NCBI RefSeq assembly: GCF_037126465.1 | Contig: NC_088203.1 | Span: 51,311,581-51,375,580 of the forward strand | Direction: 5' to 3' | From: Ornithodoros turicata | Lineage: Eukaryota > Arthropoda > Arachnida > Ixodida > Argasidae | Length of the DNA: 64,000 bases | Part shown: positions 1 to 12,141 of the stretch, piece by piece | Layout: each line of letters starts with the position of its first letter | How positions within the stretch are numbered: position 1 is the stretch's first letter | Made by a program: the position numbers and the translations under genes | Notes under the pieces: model-generated | The model's input: the letters and a program-made list of their open reading frames with translations, nothing else | The model's database searches: none | What the model was told of the DNA's origin: nothing

Positions 1-765
1 TCACCTGAGACCGCCATGCTGCTCTATTCTAATTACGTGGAAGACGACGTGTTCGCACGCTGTTCATTTATTTTTAAATTGAATATGGCTTCCAGGATTT
101 TTTGTAGCTATCGCACGCATAAATACACCATCGTGTGCTACCGGAAGTTCCTCATGTAAGTAGACAACGAATTACGTGTGCAAATGCCAGCTAGGTTTAT
201 CTGCAGACGCGCTTTATGTGTATGGCTATTTATGTCCACATGGAAGTGTTTGTTATATCTCAAGCTTTATTCAAAGTATACATTGTCGTGTTTTTGTGTA
301 ATATTTTTCCCTGTAGATATTTATGTGCAACCTTTTGGTAGAGACCTATTTTTTGTCCAGTTGATATTATGCTCTGCTCTCGAGCATTTCTGAGGTACGG
401 AGAATATATCTTGTATAATGGCATATCTTAATTTGCGACCCACAATGTGAATTTTACCCGCACTGCAAGACGTAGAGAAAGTGTGTTCTTTAATTTCAAC
501 ATAATATCTTTTGGATTTAGTCAGTTTAAGCGGTACATTTAGCTGAATAATTTACGCAGGCAATGCTCTTCTGACCTGCGTACCTGTATTCTGTTCTCTT
601 GCTGTGATATTACCATCGTTGAAGCAGAAATACAACATGTTCTGATTAGGTAATGTGTGCTCTCGTCACTTGTGGTTGAGATATTACGATCGTAGCGACC
701 TTTGCTATCAGCGGACTGGGGGCTCTGAGTAATATCCTAGAAAAGCCCAGTCAAATCCCCTTCTT
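1..765. other. unassigned AT-rich flank
   Basis: No protein family, RNA or repeat could be recognised on either strand. Short reading frames here have no recognisable motif. The stretch is probably intergenic DNA. Confidence 0.4.
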
Positions 766-925
766 GTCCCTCGGGATATCCGCGGGAGAAAAATAGGACG
801 TCATTCGGGGGACACCGGGACGTCCATCGGACATCCAGTGGACATCACAGGATGTCCATGCGAAATCCCACTTATCTCAACAGGATATCCGCCGGATATC
901 CGTTCGACGTCACCGTGTTGTCTGG
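765..925. repeat. cluster of GGATATCC/GGACGTCC-type short palindromes
   Basis: Many variants of an 8-base palindrome (GGATATCC, GGACGTCC, GGATGTCC) recur at roughly 10-20 base intervals, giving a locally self-complementary block. It looks like the end of an unidentified repeat family. No flanking duplication was found. Confidence 0.5.
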
Positions 926-954
926 GTAGGAATACTTCATATTGACACAGGCCA

Positions 955-1720
955 ATATCACTGGTCAATGCAGTAGCGAATAGAACTGATGGCTCAGACG
1001 CTACTTTGTTGTTGGTATTAGACGCTCAATACGACACTGAAAGATATGGGGCTGCTTTGAGGATATGTTCAAGGAAAGCATAAAGTACTATATTTACTTT
1101 GCATGAGCACGGGGTTCGTTACCAAACAATTAGGAAGGTCCAGCCGGTTCACGGAGTTACCGCAGCCACCGCTGGTCTGAACAATGGTCTGAATAACGAA
1201 GAGTATATTAAGACAAGTTGGAACACTTTGCAGTTCATATTAATACAGGACAACGTGCTACTGGCTAGTGCAATAGCAAACGCAACTGTAGTGGCTGGGA
1301 CGGTACTTGATTGCCGCTGTTGCACAGTTGACACGACACTACAAGATACGGTAGCTGCATCAGAAATGCGTTCTGGGGAAGCACAAAACACACTATTCAC
1401 CTTGTGCAAGAAAGGAACTCGTTTGCAGGCAAACACTATGGTCCAACCGCTTCACAGAGTTACCACCATCACCGGTAATCTGAGCAGTAATCTGAACAAC
1501 GAAGAAACACATTAGAGGCAAGTAGGAACGAACATCGGGCAGCATATTAGAGGCAAAATGCAGTCGCGAACGCGACGACAGCCGATGGGATGCTACATGG
1601 CTGTTGGTTTTAGGCTATTAACACGACACTGAGGGATATATGCAGCTGGTTCACATTGTTACGTCTCAATATTTGCAACAAAATATACTCGCACTCGCCT
1701 TGTGTGCAACAAAATAACTC
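955..1720. repeat. three diverged tandem units of about 300 bp
   Basis: Three units share the same order of landmarks: an interval near GCAATAGCAAACGC, then ACACGACACT followed by a GATATG-like string, then a GGTTCACGGAGTTACC-like string. Units begin near 960, 1245 and 1550 and are strongly diverged. A 138-codon open frame on the plus strand crosses two units and repeats a motif resembling VQPVHGVT, which reflects the DNA repeat. I do not consider it a gene. Confidence 0.5.
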
Positions 1721-2039
1721 TGCTCAAAATGATGCGCAAAGGTCGTCCCGCGTTGAGTTCAACTGCTATCCGCTCTTTCGAGGTCCAAGACTGTGGCGAC
1801 AAGTAATGCCGTTATAGATTCACTAAAGGTGAAGACGGACAAAAGATAACCGACTTAACTATGGAGAACGCCACCTGTGGCGGCCCCTTCCTCGCTGTTC
1901 TGTTTCCTCCCTCCCATTTTCTCCCGTTTCGCTGTATTCTAACGCTCCCACCACCGTTTTCTCAATTTGCGGTCGCGCGACCGTATTTTTCACGTGCGGT
2001 ACACCGTAAAAATAAAGACAATTTTTTACAGTGTGGGCA

Positions 2040-2658
2040 TCCACTTGTGTCAAGTGCCTAGAATCGTTCTTCTTACATGTTGTGCAATTCTTTATGACTC
2101 GCTTGATCTGTTGCCGTGCCTTGATTATCCAAAATCTTTCCCTGACCTGGGCGAGTGTATCTCGCCCCCCAGAATGCAGTACCTGACGATGCGATGCCAA
2201 GATCAGGAGGTCACCGTAGTAGGAGTGTGCTGGGATGAGAATGGGGTGACGCCTTGCAAATGACTGCTGGCTTGAGCGCAGACGTCCGCCGACTCTCAAA
2301 ATGTCGCTGTCGTCCAGGAATGGCCTGAGATCCCGCTGCTTGGATGACTCGGGAATGGGCTTCCCCCTTCTTAAACAGCTCATCTCGTCTGCGGATGCCG
2401 AACTCCGCACTATCCTGATCCAACAAGTTTGTGCTTTCTCGACTTCCTCCACCCACAGCGGCCCTACATGCACATTTGTTCTCCTTGCTTAGCTGTCAAA
2501 CGTAGCACCCACACTGTCATCCGGTGAACGAAATTTACGTTGCTGAATCTTCCCACATCCACTATGGGATTTGCTGTCGCTTGATTCGATTGCAACACTA
2601 CATGGTGCACTTCTAAGCTCTCGGCTATAGATGAACTGTCTGGTGAGGTTACTCTCAC
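2040..2658 (-). pseudogene. BEL/Pao retrotransposon pol fragment (RNase H-integrase junction)
   Basis: The minus-strand translation matches the region of BEL/Pao polyproteins between RNase H and the integrase core. It has a segment with NFVHRMTVWVLR, then a HPILIP string, then the integrase zinc-binding H2C2 pattern (H...LH about 10 residues later, and CTTCKK near the end), with FWI and RQQIKRVI between. In the family this segment belongs to the enzyme that inserts reverse-transcribed DNA. Gag, protease, reverse transcriptase, the D,D,E core and LTRs were not found nearby. The frame breaks near 2470 and the similarity stops at about 2045, where the sequence becomes unrelated. This is an old fragment. 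Confidence 0.75.
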
Positions 2659-2659
2659 G

Positions 2660-3734
2660 CAACCATTATTTTGGGGTCATGTCCTCGCGCTAATTGGTCG
2701 CGAGCGTGCGTTTGAAAAGTATAGCGGCACATAGGGAAACCGACGTTGCATTTCCAATAAGTAATACACCCACTTCGGATGTAGAACATGTTGTCATCCC
2801 TTATAACTGGAAAAATATGATTTCTCCAATAAAAAAAAAAATCAGTCCATGCACATGCTATATGCACCGCGCCTACCATAAATTAACAAGCGGTTGCTGA
2901 AAATATACTGGTATTTGTGTTTTATGTGATGTATGGCCCACATTTTCTTTTTGACCACCTATGCCAGTGTGACAGCTCCTATCCCAGACTAGCTAGTTCC
3001 TCCTCTTTGTCCTCCATGCCGTCATATACATGTTACAATTCAAGGAAGCTAGCTGGTACTACCAGATCCAAACAAGTGACTTAACAGGAACACAATCACG
3101 TAGCATGACCTTTATTAACATATTTTGCTCGGTCGATGACGACCGAAGGTGGCATATTTCTTTCGTCACAATTTTTTTATCTGTTTTATTATCTGTCCCC
3201 CCCCCCATACACTGAGCAACAGGGCATAATAAAAGCCTCCCCAAGCATGACTTTTCCGCTTTGACTATGCTCCGCTATGAAGAGTAATTTGATGTGTGCC
3301 GATAAACATTCTGCAGTGCTAATTTAAAATATAGTTCGTGGCTGTGGAGCATGCTCATATTCAGTGCCATGTGAACTAGAGGAGCATTTTTTGACATAAA
3401 CATTAAATCAGCGAAGACCTAAAAAAACGTAAGTGCTGTTTACGTGCATTTGAACCTGCATTTTTATTACTGAGAGGCTCTCTTCGTTGCGAGACGGCAA
3501 GGGTGCTGGCAATGTGGCACATGTTCATAAAACGTAGAACCAGGGACACAGAAAAAAATTTACGGCATATCATGATCTCAATCATGTCATTGTGTCCGTG
3601 TTTCTCTGTCTCCTGTTCTACATTTAATATATTTGTGTAGTTGCTTGCTGGATTTTAGCCCAACAGCAGGGGTGAGCAATTAGACAACATTCAGAACATG
3701 CACGGCATACATTTCCTCATTCTCCGCATTCCTC
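2660..3734. other. unassigned spacer
   Basis: No gene was recognised. The stretch contains short homopolymer runs (for example poly-A near 2826 and poly-C near 3198). Confidence 0.4.
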
Positions 3735-6700
3735 ATTCAAATAACGTTAAAGATGTAACCGTGCGAAAAAAACCCATACAACACTGAAGCTGGCTTCAGT
3801 ACACTACAATATGTCACATGAAACAATATATAGTATACCCATACCCCAGTGTTTCCCAAACCGTGTGTCAGGACCCCCATTGAGGCCGCGATAGCCCAAG
3901 CAGGGCCAAGAAAAAGCAGACGAAGTGAGCGCAATATGCGACAAAACCAAGGAAACTATCTCGCTACAACTGCAATATATTGAAGTTGTTTTACAAAAAT
4001 GCAAGTTCAGTTCAGCGGGAACCAAGCTAACTCGCAGCAATGCTTTCAATCAAGTGTGTCGCAGTATCCCCACTGCATTATGACGAGACCCTTGACCTAC
4101 ATCAGACGTCACCTGCGCGCAGTAGTATAACATTCATATTACTGCATACGTGTCAGGGCAGAGTTCAAGCTTCCTAAACAACAGCGCGCACACATACACA
4201 CACATGCACAGACGGAGAAAGACATCAGCTGTCACACACACAGCCATCCCGAAAGCTATGCCCATCTTCGTTGATGCACCCACGAATCCACAGGAAGACT
4301 GCCGAAGCTCTCTCAGTCGCATTAAGTACCTGAACCTTGAACTGCAAACAGTTTGGTGCACGCTCCACAAAACGAAAGCTGATTGCTGATTTCATGGGTG
4401 CGGCCGTGCGAGCCGGGAAGGACAGTTCAACGTTCAACAGAGGGACAATTTTAGGTGAGTTCGAAGCAACAATTTCCAGAGTGAACCGACCTCGATGAGC
4501 TCTAGCTCAACACTTTTTTTTACTCTTTTTCTTTTATTATTATTAATTATTATTTTTGTTTCATTTCCAATTCTAATTCCAGCTCAACGGTCAACGGCTC
4601 AACCGCTCAGCGTGCTGAAACTAGTGCAACGTAGAGTAAAAAAATAGGTGGAATAGCAAAGGAACGGGGAACTCTCGCTTCCCTAAGGAGAATAGTACTT
4701 GAAGTATATTTATGTTCTTAGTACTGCAAGCACTGCCCATCACCTGTACTCAGCTTTGACTATATCATTGGCCGTCCTGATACAGGTAGAACGATGTGAG
4801 AGCTGCTGAGCTTTCAGCCTGATAATATTATTTTTGGCTCCAGGGTATCTCGACGTTTACGTGCTGCAGAATCAGACCTGAGAAGAGTCTTCCAAAGTTG
4901 ATATATTGCATCACGACAGCCTTCTGATGCATGGGCGCCGTCACGCGGTAACTTCAGCAAGTAAAAATTTCCGTTGCAACACAGTCACGAAATTATGATT
5001 TCTTTTCCTCTCTCTACGTTCCAGAAACGTACGGTTTATGAGCCAACACAATAGTTGCGGGCGCAGTTGACATAGAACTCAGAGAACGTAGAACTCAACT
5101 GTGAAAATGACTTTTGCTTTGCTTTGAAAATGCTTTTTTATGGAAAATTGTACAAGCTGAAACACACGCACACACACAAAATAAACACGAACGTGCCACA
5201 AAGGCATACTTCGTGGTCGTAGCCCTTCTTAATACAGAATTTCTGTAATAAAGCAACTAGAACCACCTGTACATTAGTTTCGCATTTACGCGTTTGCGAG
5301 CGGAGGAAAACCTTTTCTGCAACGTATTTTGACATTCTAATTTCCATAATTCACTAAGATGTAATTTTTTTTAATGAAGTCGTTTTTCTCTCTTTCGAGA
5401 AACAGAAAGAGCAGAATTGCTCGCAATCTTTCCTCGTGTTCATTTTAAATATGAGCTGAATCCTTCATCTGTATGCTTCAAATTATTATCCACAGAGGTG
5501 ACATTTGTTTGTAGTGCACCGTTTCAAGTTTTCCATTACGGAGACACCTCGCTTGCACTATTCTACTTTCCTTATTATCCGTAGGGGGGTCGGAAGTCAT
5601 TCACGGCAAGAGGGAGCGAGCCCTGCCCTTCCCTGCCCTCGCCTCAGAGAGAAGTGCGGCATATACAATAATAGCAATGCCTCGTCTAAGTGTTCTGATG
5701 TTGGTGGACGTTGTAATGGAGATGAGGAAGGCCATCTCGCGTTCTTGATTACCTTGAGGCGAAAAAACTCGTACTACAGCAGCAGAAACTGAAATGCTTG
5801 TTGATGGTTTCACTAAAGGCGGTAAAACAAATTTATAGAAGTGAGGAAGCGATGGCGTGTTTCTTCATTTCTTTATTCATGTTATCGTCAAATGTACATT
5901 GATTTCTTCGGTAAATGGTGTTGATTGCTGCGCTATACGCTCTGTCGATTATTCTAGCCATGGTTGAGGCAAAAACAGCCAGATAGGCTTCACGAGTAAT
6001 CATATAAGCAACGCTGCTCCATGGCATGTCACTGTTCTCCGCGTAGTAGGTATGCACATACAGTATCACGTAGAATAATTGGGTATATAGTACCCATTCG
6101 GGTGAATTTCGTTTTTTACTCGTCTTTTACGTACTACTTTTTAGACCGGTGTTCATTTTCATTCTGCGGTAAAAGAGCTGAAAGAAAATCTGTCTCGGAT
6201 GAGACTTGTGAACGAACGATGTGGTGTCCGGATCCTCAGAGCGAAAGTTCGGGGACGAGGGGGGCGGGGGGGGGGGCGAGGCATCATGAAAGCTGGAGGA
6301 GAGGTGGACTGTCCTTCCTGCCCCCACATTCCGACGCCCCTGATTATCCCAATTTCCAACGATACCCAAACTAAACGGGAGCAGCTTTCCAAGCCAGTGC
6401 TCCGGAACGAACCGACAACAGTAAAAAAAAAGATAAAGCAAAAGAAAAGGGAGGAAGGAAGCAGCGAAAAAGGTATATTCGCTGGAACCGCAACGGGACG
6501 AAAACCAGTGTAAACACGTTTTTCTTATGCCGGACATCGGTATTTAGAGCCTTTCTGAACCCTGATGTGAATTACATGCCCAAATAATGACAAATGAGCA
6601 AGCAAGCATCCTCCTGCTCGCTTTTTGGCGTATTACGTCGTTTCAAGTGCAAATTGCTGCGCCCAACACTACCGCCACCTTCGCGGTCACCTAAAATTCC

Positions 6701-7310
6701 TCCTCTGTTGAACATTGAACTATCCTTCTCGGTCTTCCTGTGGATTCGTGGGTGCACCAACCAAGATGGGCATAGCTTTCGGGATGGTTGTGTGTGCGAC
6801 AGCTGATATCGCTCTTCGTCTGTGCATGTGTGTGTGTGGGTGCACGTGCGCTTGTTTGGGAAGCTCGAGCTCTGCCCTGACACACATATACAATAATATA
6901 AATGTTGTACTACTGTGCGCAAGTGACGTATGCTGTAGGTTCGGGGGTCTCGTCATGATACAGTTAGAAATAATGCGACGGGCCTGATGGAAAGCACTGC
7001 TGCACGTTAGCTCGGTTCCCGACTGTTTGTGCGATGAACTGAACTTGCATATTTGTAGAACAACTTTAATATATTGCAGTTGTAGCGAGATAGTTTCCTT
7101 GGTTTTGTCGCATATTGCGTTCACTTCATCTGCTTTCTCTTTTCCCCAAGTGCTGTAACCCCTGCTTCGACTATTGCGGCCTCCCTAAGTTTCATATGTG
7201 AGTTTTGGAAACACTGAGGTATACTAATATTGTTACATGTGACACATTGTAGTGTACTGCAGCCTGACTGATAATTTGCACGGTTACTCCTTTAATATTA
7301 TTTGAATAAC
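3735..7310. mobile_element. 3.6-kb foldback element with about 0.7-kb inverted arms
   Basis: The left arm (about 3735-4465) reappears inverted at about 6600-7310. Landmarks in mirror order include a string around ATATATTGCAGTTG, the CATCCCGAAAGCTATGCCCATC region (4247-4268; inverted at about 6762-6785) and the TCTGTTGAACATTGAACT region. The arms are diverged and carry indels; the right arm lacks the segment at about 4305-4420. The interior holds no recognisable protein. TG/AC microsatellites lie in both arms. No clear target duplication was found, so the exact ends and superfamily are uncertain. Confidence 0.65.
4470..6600. other. foldback interior without recognisable gene
   Basis: The interior contains a CA-rich microsatellite near 5161-5180 and a poly-G tract near 6260-6277. 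No coding family was recognised on either strand. Confidence 0.4.
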
Positions 7311-8162
7311 TTTTATCTGATACTGTACCATTAAATAGGATAGGAATCCATTAGGGTTTAGAATTATTTTTCCTTTACGACGTTCCCACACTAATCTTAG
7401 TGACTCTTAGTTCTCTCTCATTAAATTCCTTTTGAGTTGTATTTCCCACTGCTTAGAGCATAATATGTGCTGTTCTCAGCATCCTCTACAGCAATTGCTG
7501 TTGGGCTAAAAATCCAGAAACTACATACGAAAAAAACAAAAACAAATGAAGAACAGACGACACACAAAAACGAACATGGCAACATGATTGGGACTGTGTT
7601 ATGCTGTAAATTATTTTGTGTGTCTCACGTTCCGCATTTTTGTGAACGTGTACCACGTTGCCGGCACCATTGCCCTCTTGTCACAAAAAGTGCCTCAGAC
7701 ATAAAAATGCAGGTTGTGAGAGGCACGTAAACACTGCTTACATTGCTAACCTATCTATCAGAAGACATGTGAAAGGATTGCTAAATTAAAATTTAATAAT
7801 GCAAAAATGAGGCTGAAATACATAATTCCAATAGAAGGGAGAGCAAAGATTGGAATAACAGCTAAATGTAAAGCACTGAAGTGTTGGCATTCTTCCGATG
7901 TGGGTGATATGCTGCTCTGTTTAATCAATGACACATATGTTGTCAAACATTGCAAATTCTTGCATTCAACATCAAGGTGCTATACCTATTCCATCTAAGC
8001 GGCTCTTCTTTACACGGACACGTGGCACACCATTTTGGCACAAAGATTTTAGTGCCAGCGGAGGCCCGCGTCCAGTGTCGAGTCTGACAGTGTCTCAAAC
8101 GCTGCAGATGATTAGGAATTACTTGGAGATTTCCCCGCTCTTTTAAGGAAAATATATAACAA
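7311..8162. other. unassigned spacer
   Basis: AT-rich sequence with no recognisable gene or repeat. Confidence 0.35.
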
Positions 8163-9902
8163 ATATCACTGACGCAACTTCTTCGGCTTTTGAGGACGCC
8201 TGATATCCACAAAAACTTACCCAGCGACGCTAGAGCGCTACTGAGAACTCCCCGAAACAGCTCGAAAAACATCGTTGCTATGCCTCCTGGGAATTACTGC
8301 CACCTGGGTTTGTCTACTGGGCTCACGCATGTTCTTGAAAACCTAAGCGAAACACCTGGAAGCATAGCACTTTCGTTTAACTTCGATGGCCTCCCCATAT
8401 CGAAAAGCTCGACACTGGAGCTTTGGCCAATACAGTGCCAAGTGAACGTATTAGTAAGACATCTCCATTTTTAGTTGGCGCATACTGTGGGGCAGGAAAG
8501 CCAGGAAATGATTATTTGAGGAAATTTGTTGACGAGTTGCTCGTAGTCCTCCGCGAGGGAGTCTCAGTGAGAGGCACCATTGTTCAAGTCACATTTCACT
8601 CATTTATTTGCGAGGCTCCAGCGCGGTCATTTGTGTTCCGCATCAAAAGTCACACGAGGCACTCAGCTTTTAGAAAGTGCGCTGATGAGGGAGAACATGA
8701 CATGGGACGAATGCACTATTCAACAAATCCTGCCACTATCCGTACAGATCAGGCGTTTAGTGCTCAGAATGACGCAGAGCATCACCGGGGCACATCAGTT
8801 TTGACTGAGCTACCGATTGATACGGCGCGCGGAGTCCCATTAGATTACATGCACCTTGTCTGTCTAGGTGTAATGAAAAAAATGCTGATGCTCTGCGTGT
8901 GTGAACCCTTGTCAGTCCGATTAGGCCCCTTGGACAGACGTCAACTGACAGACAGGAGTGTTGCACTGCAGCACAGTATCCCACGAGAATTTGCACGATC
9001 CCCACGTACCGTAGAAGTTGAACGACGGAAAGCAACTGAGTTTAGGTTGTTTCTCCTTTACACAGGGCCCATCATCCTCGAAAATGTTCTTCCTCAACCT
9101 CTCTTTCGAAAATTCGAAATTTTTTAACGCCCCACTGTGCTATATCCATCCTGGCAGACAGTGAATTGTCTAAAACAGAACACGAGTATGCATCTTCTTT
9201 CTTGGTCCACTTTGTTGAGACATTTGCTGCACTGTACGGCGATCATTTGGTGTCGTACAATGTGCATGGACTGCTACATCTAGCTGACGATGTCAAATGC
9301 CATTGGAATACCATGGGCCATTGGATGCCTTTAGTGCTTTCCTGTTTGAGAATAACATGAAAGCACTAAAGCGACAGTTGAAAAAACCTAGAGCAACACT
9401 CGCTCAGCTTTACAATCGTTATCAGGAACGCATGTATGTGAGCCTGGCGAGTGACTTAGGTGTGGCGAAAGGCCAATTAACCACAACAGACCCCATAGTA
9501 GGAGGACTGCAGAGTGGAGGCCCCCTTCATAGCTTGTGTATGACTGCACCACAGTACAGCACACTTCGCGTCTCAGGCTTCACGCTTGCCATAAAAGACC
9601 CTGATCGATTCTGCATTATTGACGGGCACATCATTGAGATAATGAATAGACTAGATAGATAATGAATAGATTAGAATAACATAGCTAAAATGCGGTCCTC
9701 TAGGAGACTTTGTATAGTTGAGCATGCGCTTAGTTCAGATAGAGACTTGTTTCGAAAACCGTTACCACCATCAATGATTGGGGTATCTGTGATGGCTCAA
9801 CAGTCAGACTTGAGAGTGTGTCCACTTACACATGCGCGTAAAGTTGTTGGCTTACCCTACGGGAAGAAATGGGTTGTAATGCCACTCAGACATTTGCACT
9901 AG
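8163..9902 (+). pseudogene. transposase-like pseudogene (EnSpm/CACTA- or DUF4218-like)
   Basis: Successive plus-strand frames give one diverged protein: a SDARALLRTPR segment, then LVGAYCG, then the signature PLDYMHLVCLGVMKK at about 8834-8880, then KATEFRLFLLYTGP, and later YGDHLVSYNVHGLLHLADDVK and LDAFSAFLFEN (9235-9350). The order of a DYMHLVCLG block followed by LYG...NVH.L.HL...V and a SAF.FEN block is typical of large transposon-derived proteins with a DUF4218-like end. The assignment to EnSpm/CACTA is tentative. Frame changes near 8455, 9125 and 9340 show that it is broken. A sister copy lies at 44839-56551, where it is split by another element. Confidence 0.6.
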
Positions 9903-10299
9903 AGTTATGCCCGTCATCCAAGCAACAAATTATGCCCAAAAGTACTAGGGCCCTAGAAGTCAATAGAATGGAGGTACAAATAGTCACTTTTTGAACTTAT
10001 CAAATCAGCATCATGAGGTTTTCATATTAAAACCGGAATGCCTGTTCAGAATTGTATTGGATGCTTTAAGTATGAAAGCTGGAAGTTTCTCTTCTGTCAT
10101 TCAGGAACAGCTGTGCTTTCACTCTGCGTATTTAATCTATCATATAAAATACAGGACATGTACATTCAAATGATTTACATTGAAGGTTCCGCTTTGTTCA
10201 TTTTTGTTCTGATTACCGAGAGCTCGTTTAAATATATGCACTATGTCTATATCGTTGGGCCAATGTTAGGAATTACAGATACCATACTCAATCCTCCAT

Positions 10300-10704
10300 T
10301 TTGTGGATCAGAACGAAGTTGAGGTGGTGCCCTGCAGCTGGGTAACCGGGAACAAATGTGTTTGGCCGAAGCTAACTAGGAGTAAAATCCACAATATGAT
10401 AAGAGAGGCTCCTTGCCCGGGGACAATTGGGACACATTTGATGTCATCTGCAAGGGAATATTTTGTAAGTATTTTGCAAAACCTCTGTTCCTTGCCCGTT
10501 AACGTTTTGCTTTTCATTTAGCCTGCTACAAAGATGCACGAGAGCAGCTAAGTGTATGCGAATACGCCTCAGACATAAATCCAGCCAAGGAGTTGCCTCC
10601 GAAAAGGATGAGCCGGCCACGAATTGTAGATACTGATGACGATGACTTCCTAGCAATTCCTAGCAGCTTCCCAAGATACTCATTGGGTGACAATCACACA
10701 CCAG
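10300..10704 (+). pseudogene. N-terminal exons of a DUF4806-neighbour type ORF
   Basis: A first block (10300-10464) encodes DQNEVEVVPCSWV...CVWP and ends at a good donor (GTAAGT at 10465). A second block (10522-10704), after a TTTCATTTAG acceptor, encodes CYKDAREQL...YASDI and a KRMSRPRIVDTDDDD segment, and ends at a GTATGC donor. This order (EVEVV..W, C.WP, A+..L, SDI, acidic patch) is the pattern I associate with the N-terminal part of arthropod transposon-derived proteins that often end in DUF4806. The phases of the two blocks do not match, so it is probably decayed. Candidate downstream exons lie beyond the big insertion at 39505-39560 and 39650-39700, so the outer element may sit in an intron. 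Confidence 0.4.
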
Positions 10705-11108
10705 GTATGCTATACTTTACAGGCAGTCCTTGTTAGATTCCCTGCACTTGTAAACGCCGGATCCCATATCAAGTGACACGCTACAGATTCTGTCGCGGTC
10801 ATACATGCAGCTACGCGATCGATTGGTGAAGCGGCGGCTGCATTTGTGAGAAAAAATATGTACTTTTCAGTTGATTATGCGGGTCCTTCATTTCAGGGTT
10901 AAACCTGATTTTTCAGGATAGTTCTTCCCCGAACAAGTTTACATGAATTCGGGTAAACCACGATATCTACCCGAAATCCTTGCGGTCCTTCAACCTGTAG
11001 TCACATGAAATGAATCATATCACCGAAGGGAGCTATTTGTGACGACCTATTTGTCCTCCTTTTATAATCCCCTCCTGCAGAAGTCAAACAGTAGCTTTTG
11101 TGGAGCTC

Positions 11109-11114
11109 GGGCAA
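11109..11114 (+). repeat. 6-bp target site duplication (left), GGGCAA
   Basis: GGGCAA directly precedes the AGTAGTATATAG terminus and is repeated exactly at 37915-37920 after the mirror-image terminus. Six-bp duplications are typical of Polinton integration. Confidence 0.85.
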
Positions 11115-11126
11115 AGTAGTATATAG

Positions 11127-11298
11127 TCAGCTCAACTGGCCCACAACACACACAGTGGCCTGGACGCCATTAATGAGCAATTAGAGCAATTTGGGACCCC
11201 CCACAGTAATTAGGATAATTTAGGGAGTCATTACACTAATTGGGGAGCATCTAGGACATGTCCAGACCACTGTGTGAGTTGTGGGCGAGTTGAGCTGA
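11127..11298. repeat. terminal hairpin of the outer element, left
   Basis: TCAGCTCAACTGGCCCACAAC at the outer side is mirrored by GTTGTGGGCGAGTTGAGCTGA at the inner side, with GGACC and ATTAG segments also mirrored between them. The terminal 170 bp can therefore fold on itself independently of the terminal inverted repeat. The same hairpin occurs at every end of this family in the window. Confidence 0.8.
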
Positions 11299-11740
11299 TA
11301 AAAAATAAAAAATTCGTAGAAAATAAAATAGTAACATAGAGATAGAGTGGAGAGAAGGAGTTTAGTTGAAGATCAACGACGCCATCTTGAAGAAAGCGGT
11401 CCGGAAAGGCCGCTGACCGTCGCTGGGCGACGGAGCACAGAGGCAGGTTGCAAAGCATCGCAGCTATGACCACCAGTTCCAGACATCCTGTGACGTCAGC
11501 TGTGACGTCATCATGGCATGTCTGGGCAACTTAGGACAGCTCTGGACATGCAAGGAGAAAAACACTCGTAATACAGAGGCTGGGAAAGCAAGAGTAAATA
11601 TGCAAACCATCAATAGCTAACAAGAAAGTAGAACTAGTTACACAAAAAATGATCCCACCACAACAGGAGCGCAGAACGATGTGACTGCTCTATCCGACAG
11701 CCAGGCAGAGAACTGACTCGTAATGTTTTTTTTTCTCCTG

Positions 11741-11747
11741 TATAAAG
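11741..11747 (+). promoter_or_regulatory. TATA-like box TATAAAG in terminal module
   Basis: CCTGTATAAAGCCCC lies about 107 bp upstream of the recurrent small frame at 11854. The same string, CTGTATAAAGG, precedes the capsid-packaging transcription unit of the gene-bearing Polinton (16198, and inverted at 32377). It is probably a conserved core promoter of the family. Confidence 0.5.
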
Positions 11748-11853
11748 CCCCACAGCTGCACCCTAGCGGTTACTTTCTCAACTAATCTCAGAACAAAATT
11801 ATTAGGAATCACGCCAGCGCTACTCCCATTCCCAAGGCAGAAGAAGATAGAAA

Positions 11854-12141
11854 ATGGCGGGGATGCCCGGACAACAGCAACCAGCTCCCGACGTGCACTG
11901 GCACAAAAATCGCAAACAAAGCGGGAACAAAGTTGGCGAAAGCATTAGTTACACAACAAATCAGCTCACCACAGCAGGAGTGCAGACCGATGCGACTGCT
12001 CTCCGCGACAAACTGACTGGGACGTCGCTCCGCGGCCGCTACGCATGCGCGCTCCTAGCGCCCTCTGGGGCGACCACCTCCGAGAGGCTAAGATACAAGA
12101 GCATTCCTGCGCCCCCTGCTGGCCGTTCTCATTGGTCGTGA
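11854..12141 (+). CDS. recurrent small ORF of the terminal module (unknown, doubtful)
   Basis: This frame begins with ATG and encodes 95 residues starting MAGMPGQQQPAPDVH, followed by a segment with GNKVGESISYTTN. Versions of the same frame occur at 29245-28787 (minus), 46311-46535 (plus) and 54803-54579 (minus); a relic is at about 36150 (minus). The first 50 or so residues stay open and similar in each copy, while the C-termini differ because of indels. It lies downstream of a TATAAAG box and of a decent start context (AAAATGGCG). No family is recognised. It may simply be DNA similarity among recent repeats; a codon-position test would be needed to call it a gene. Confidence 0.25.
   Translation: MAGMPGQQQPAPDVHWHKNRKQSGNKVGESISYTTNQLTTAGVQTDATALRDKLTGTSLRGRYACALLAPSGATTSERLRYKSIPAPPAGRSHWS

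Noticed and set aside
1149..1436. 95-codon minus-strand frame across the tandem repeat
   Set aside because: Lies in diverged repeats, no family pattern, no neighbours; explained by the repeat.
6120..6540. Proline/serine- and glycine-rich frames on both strands
   Set aside because: Caused by poly-G/poly-C low-complexity DNA at 6258-6290; no consistent codon pattern.
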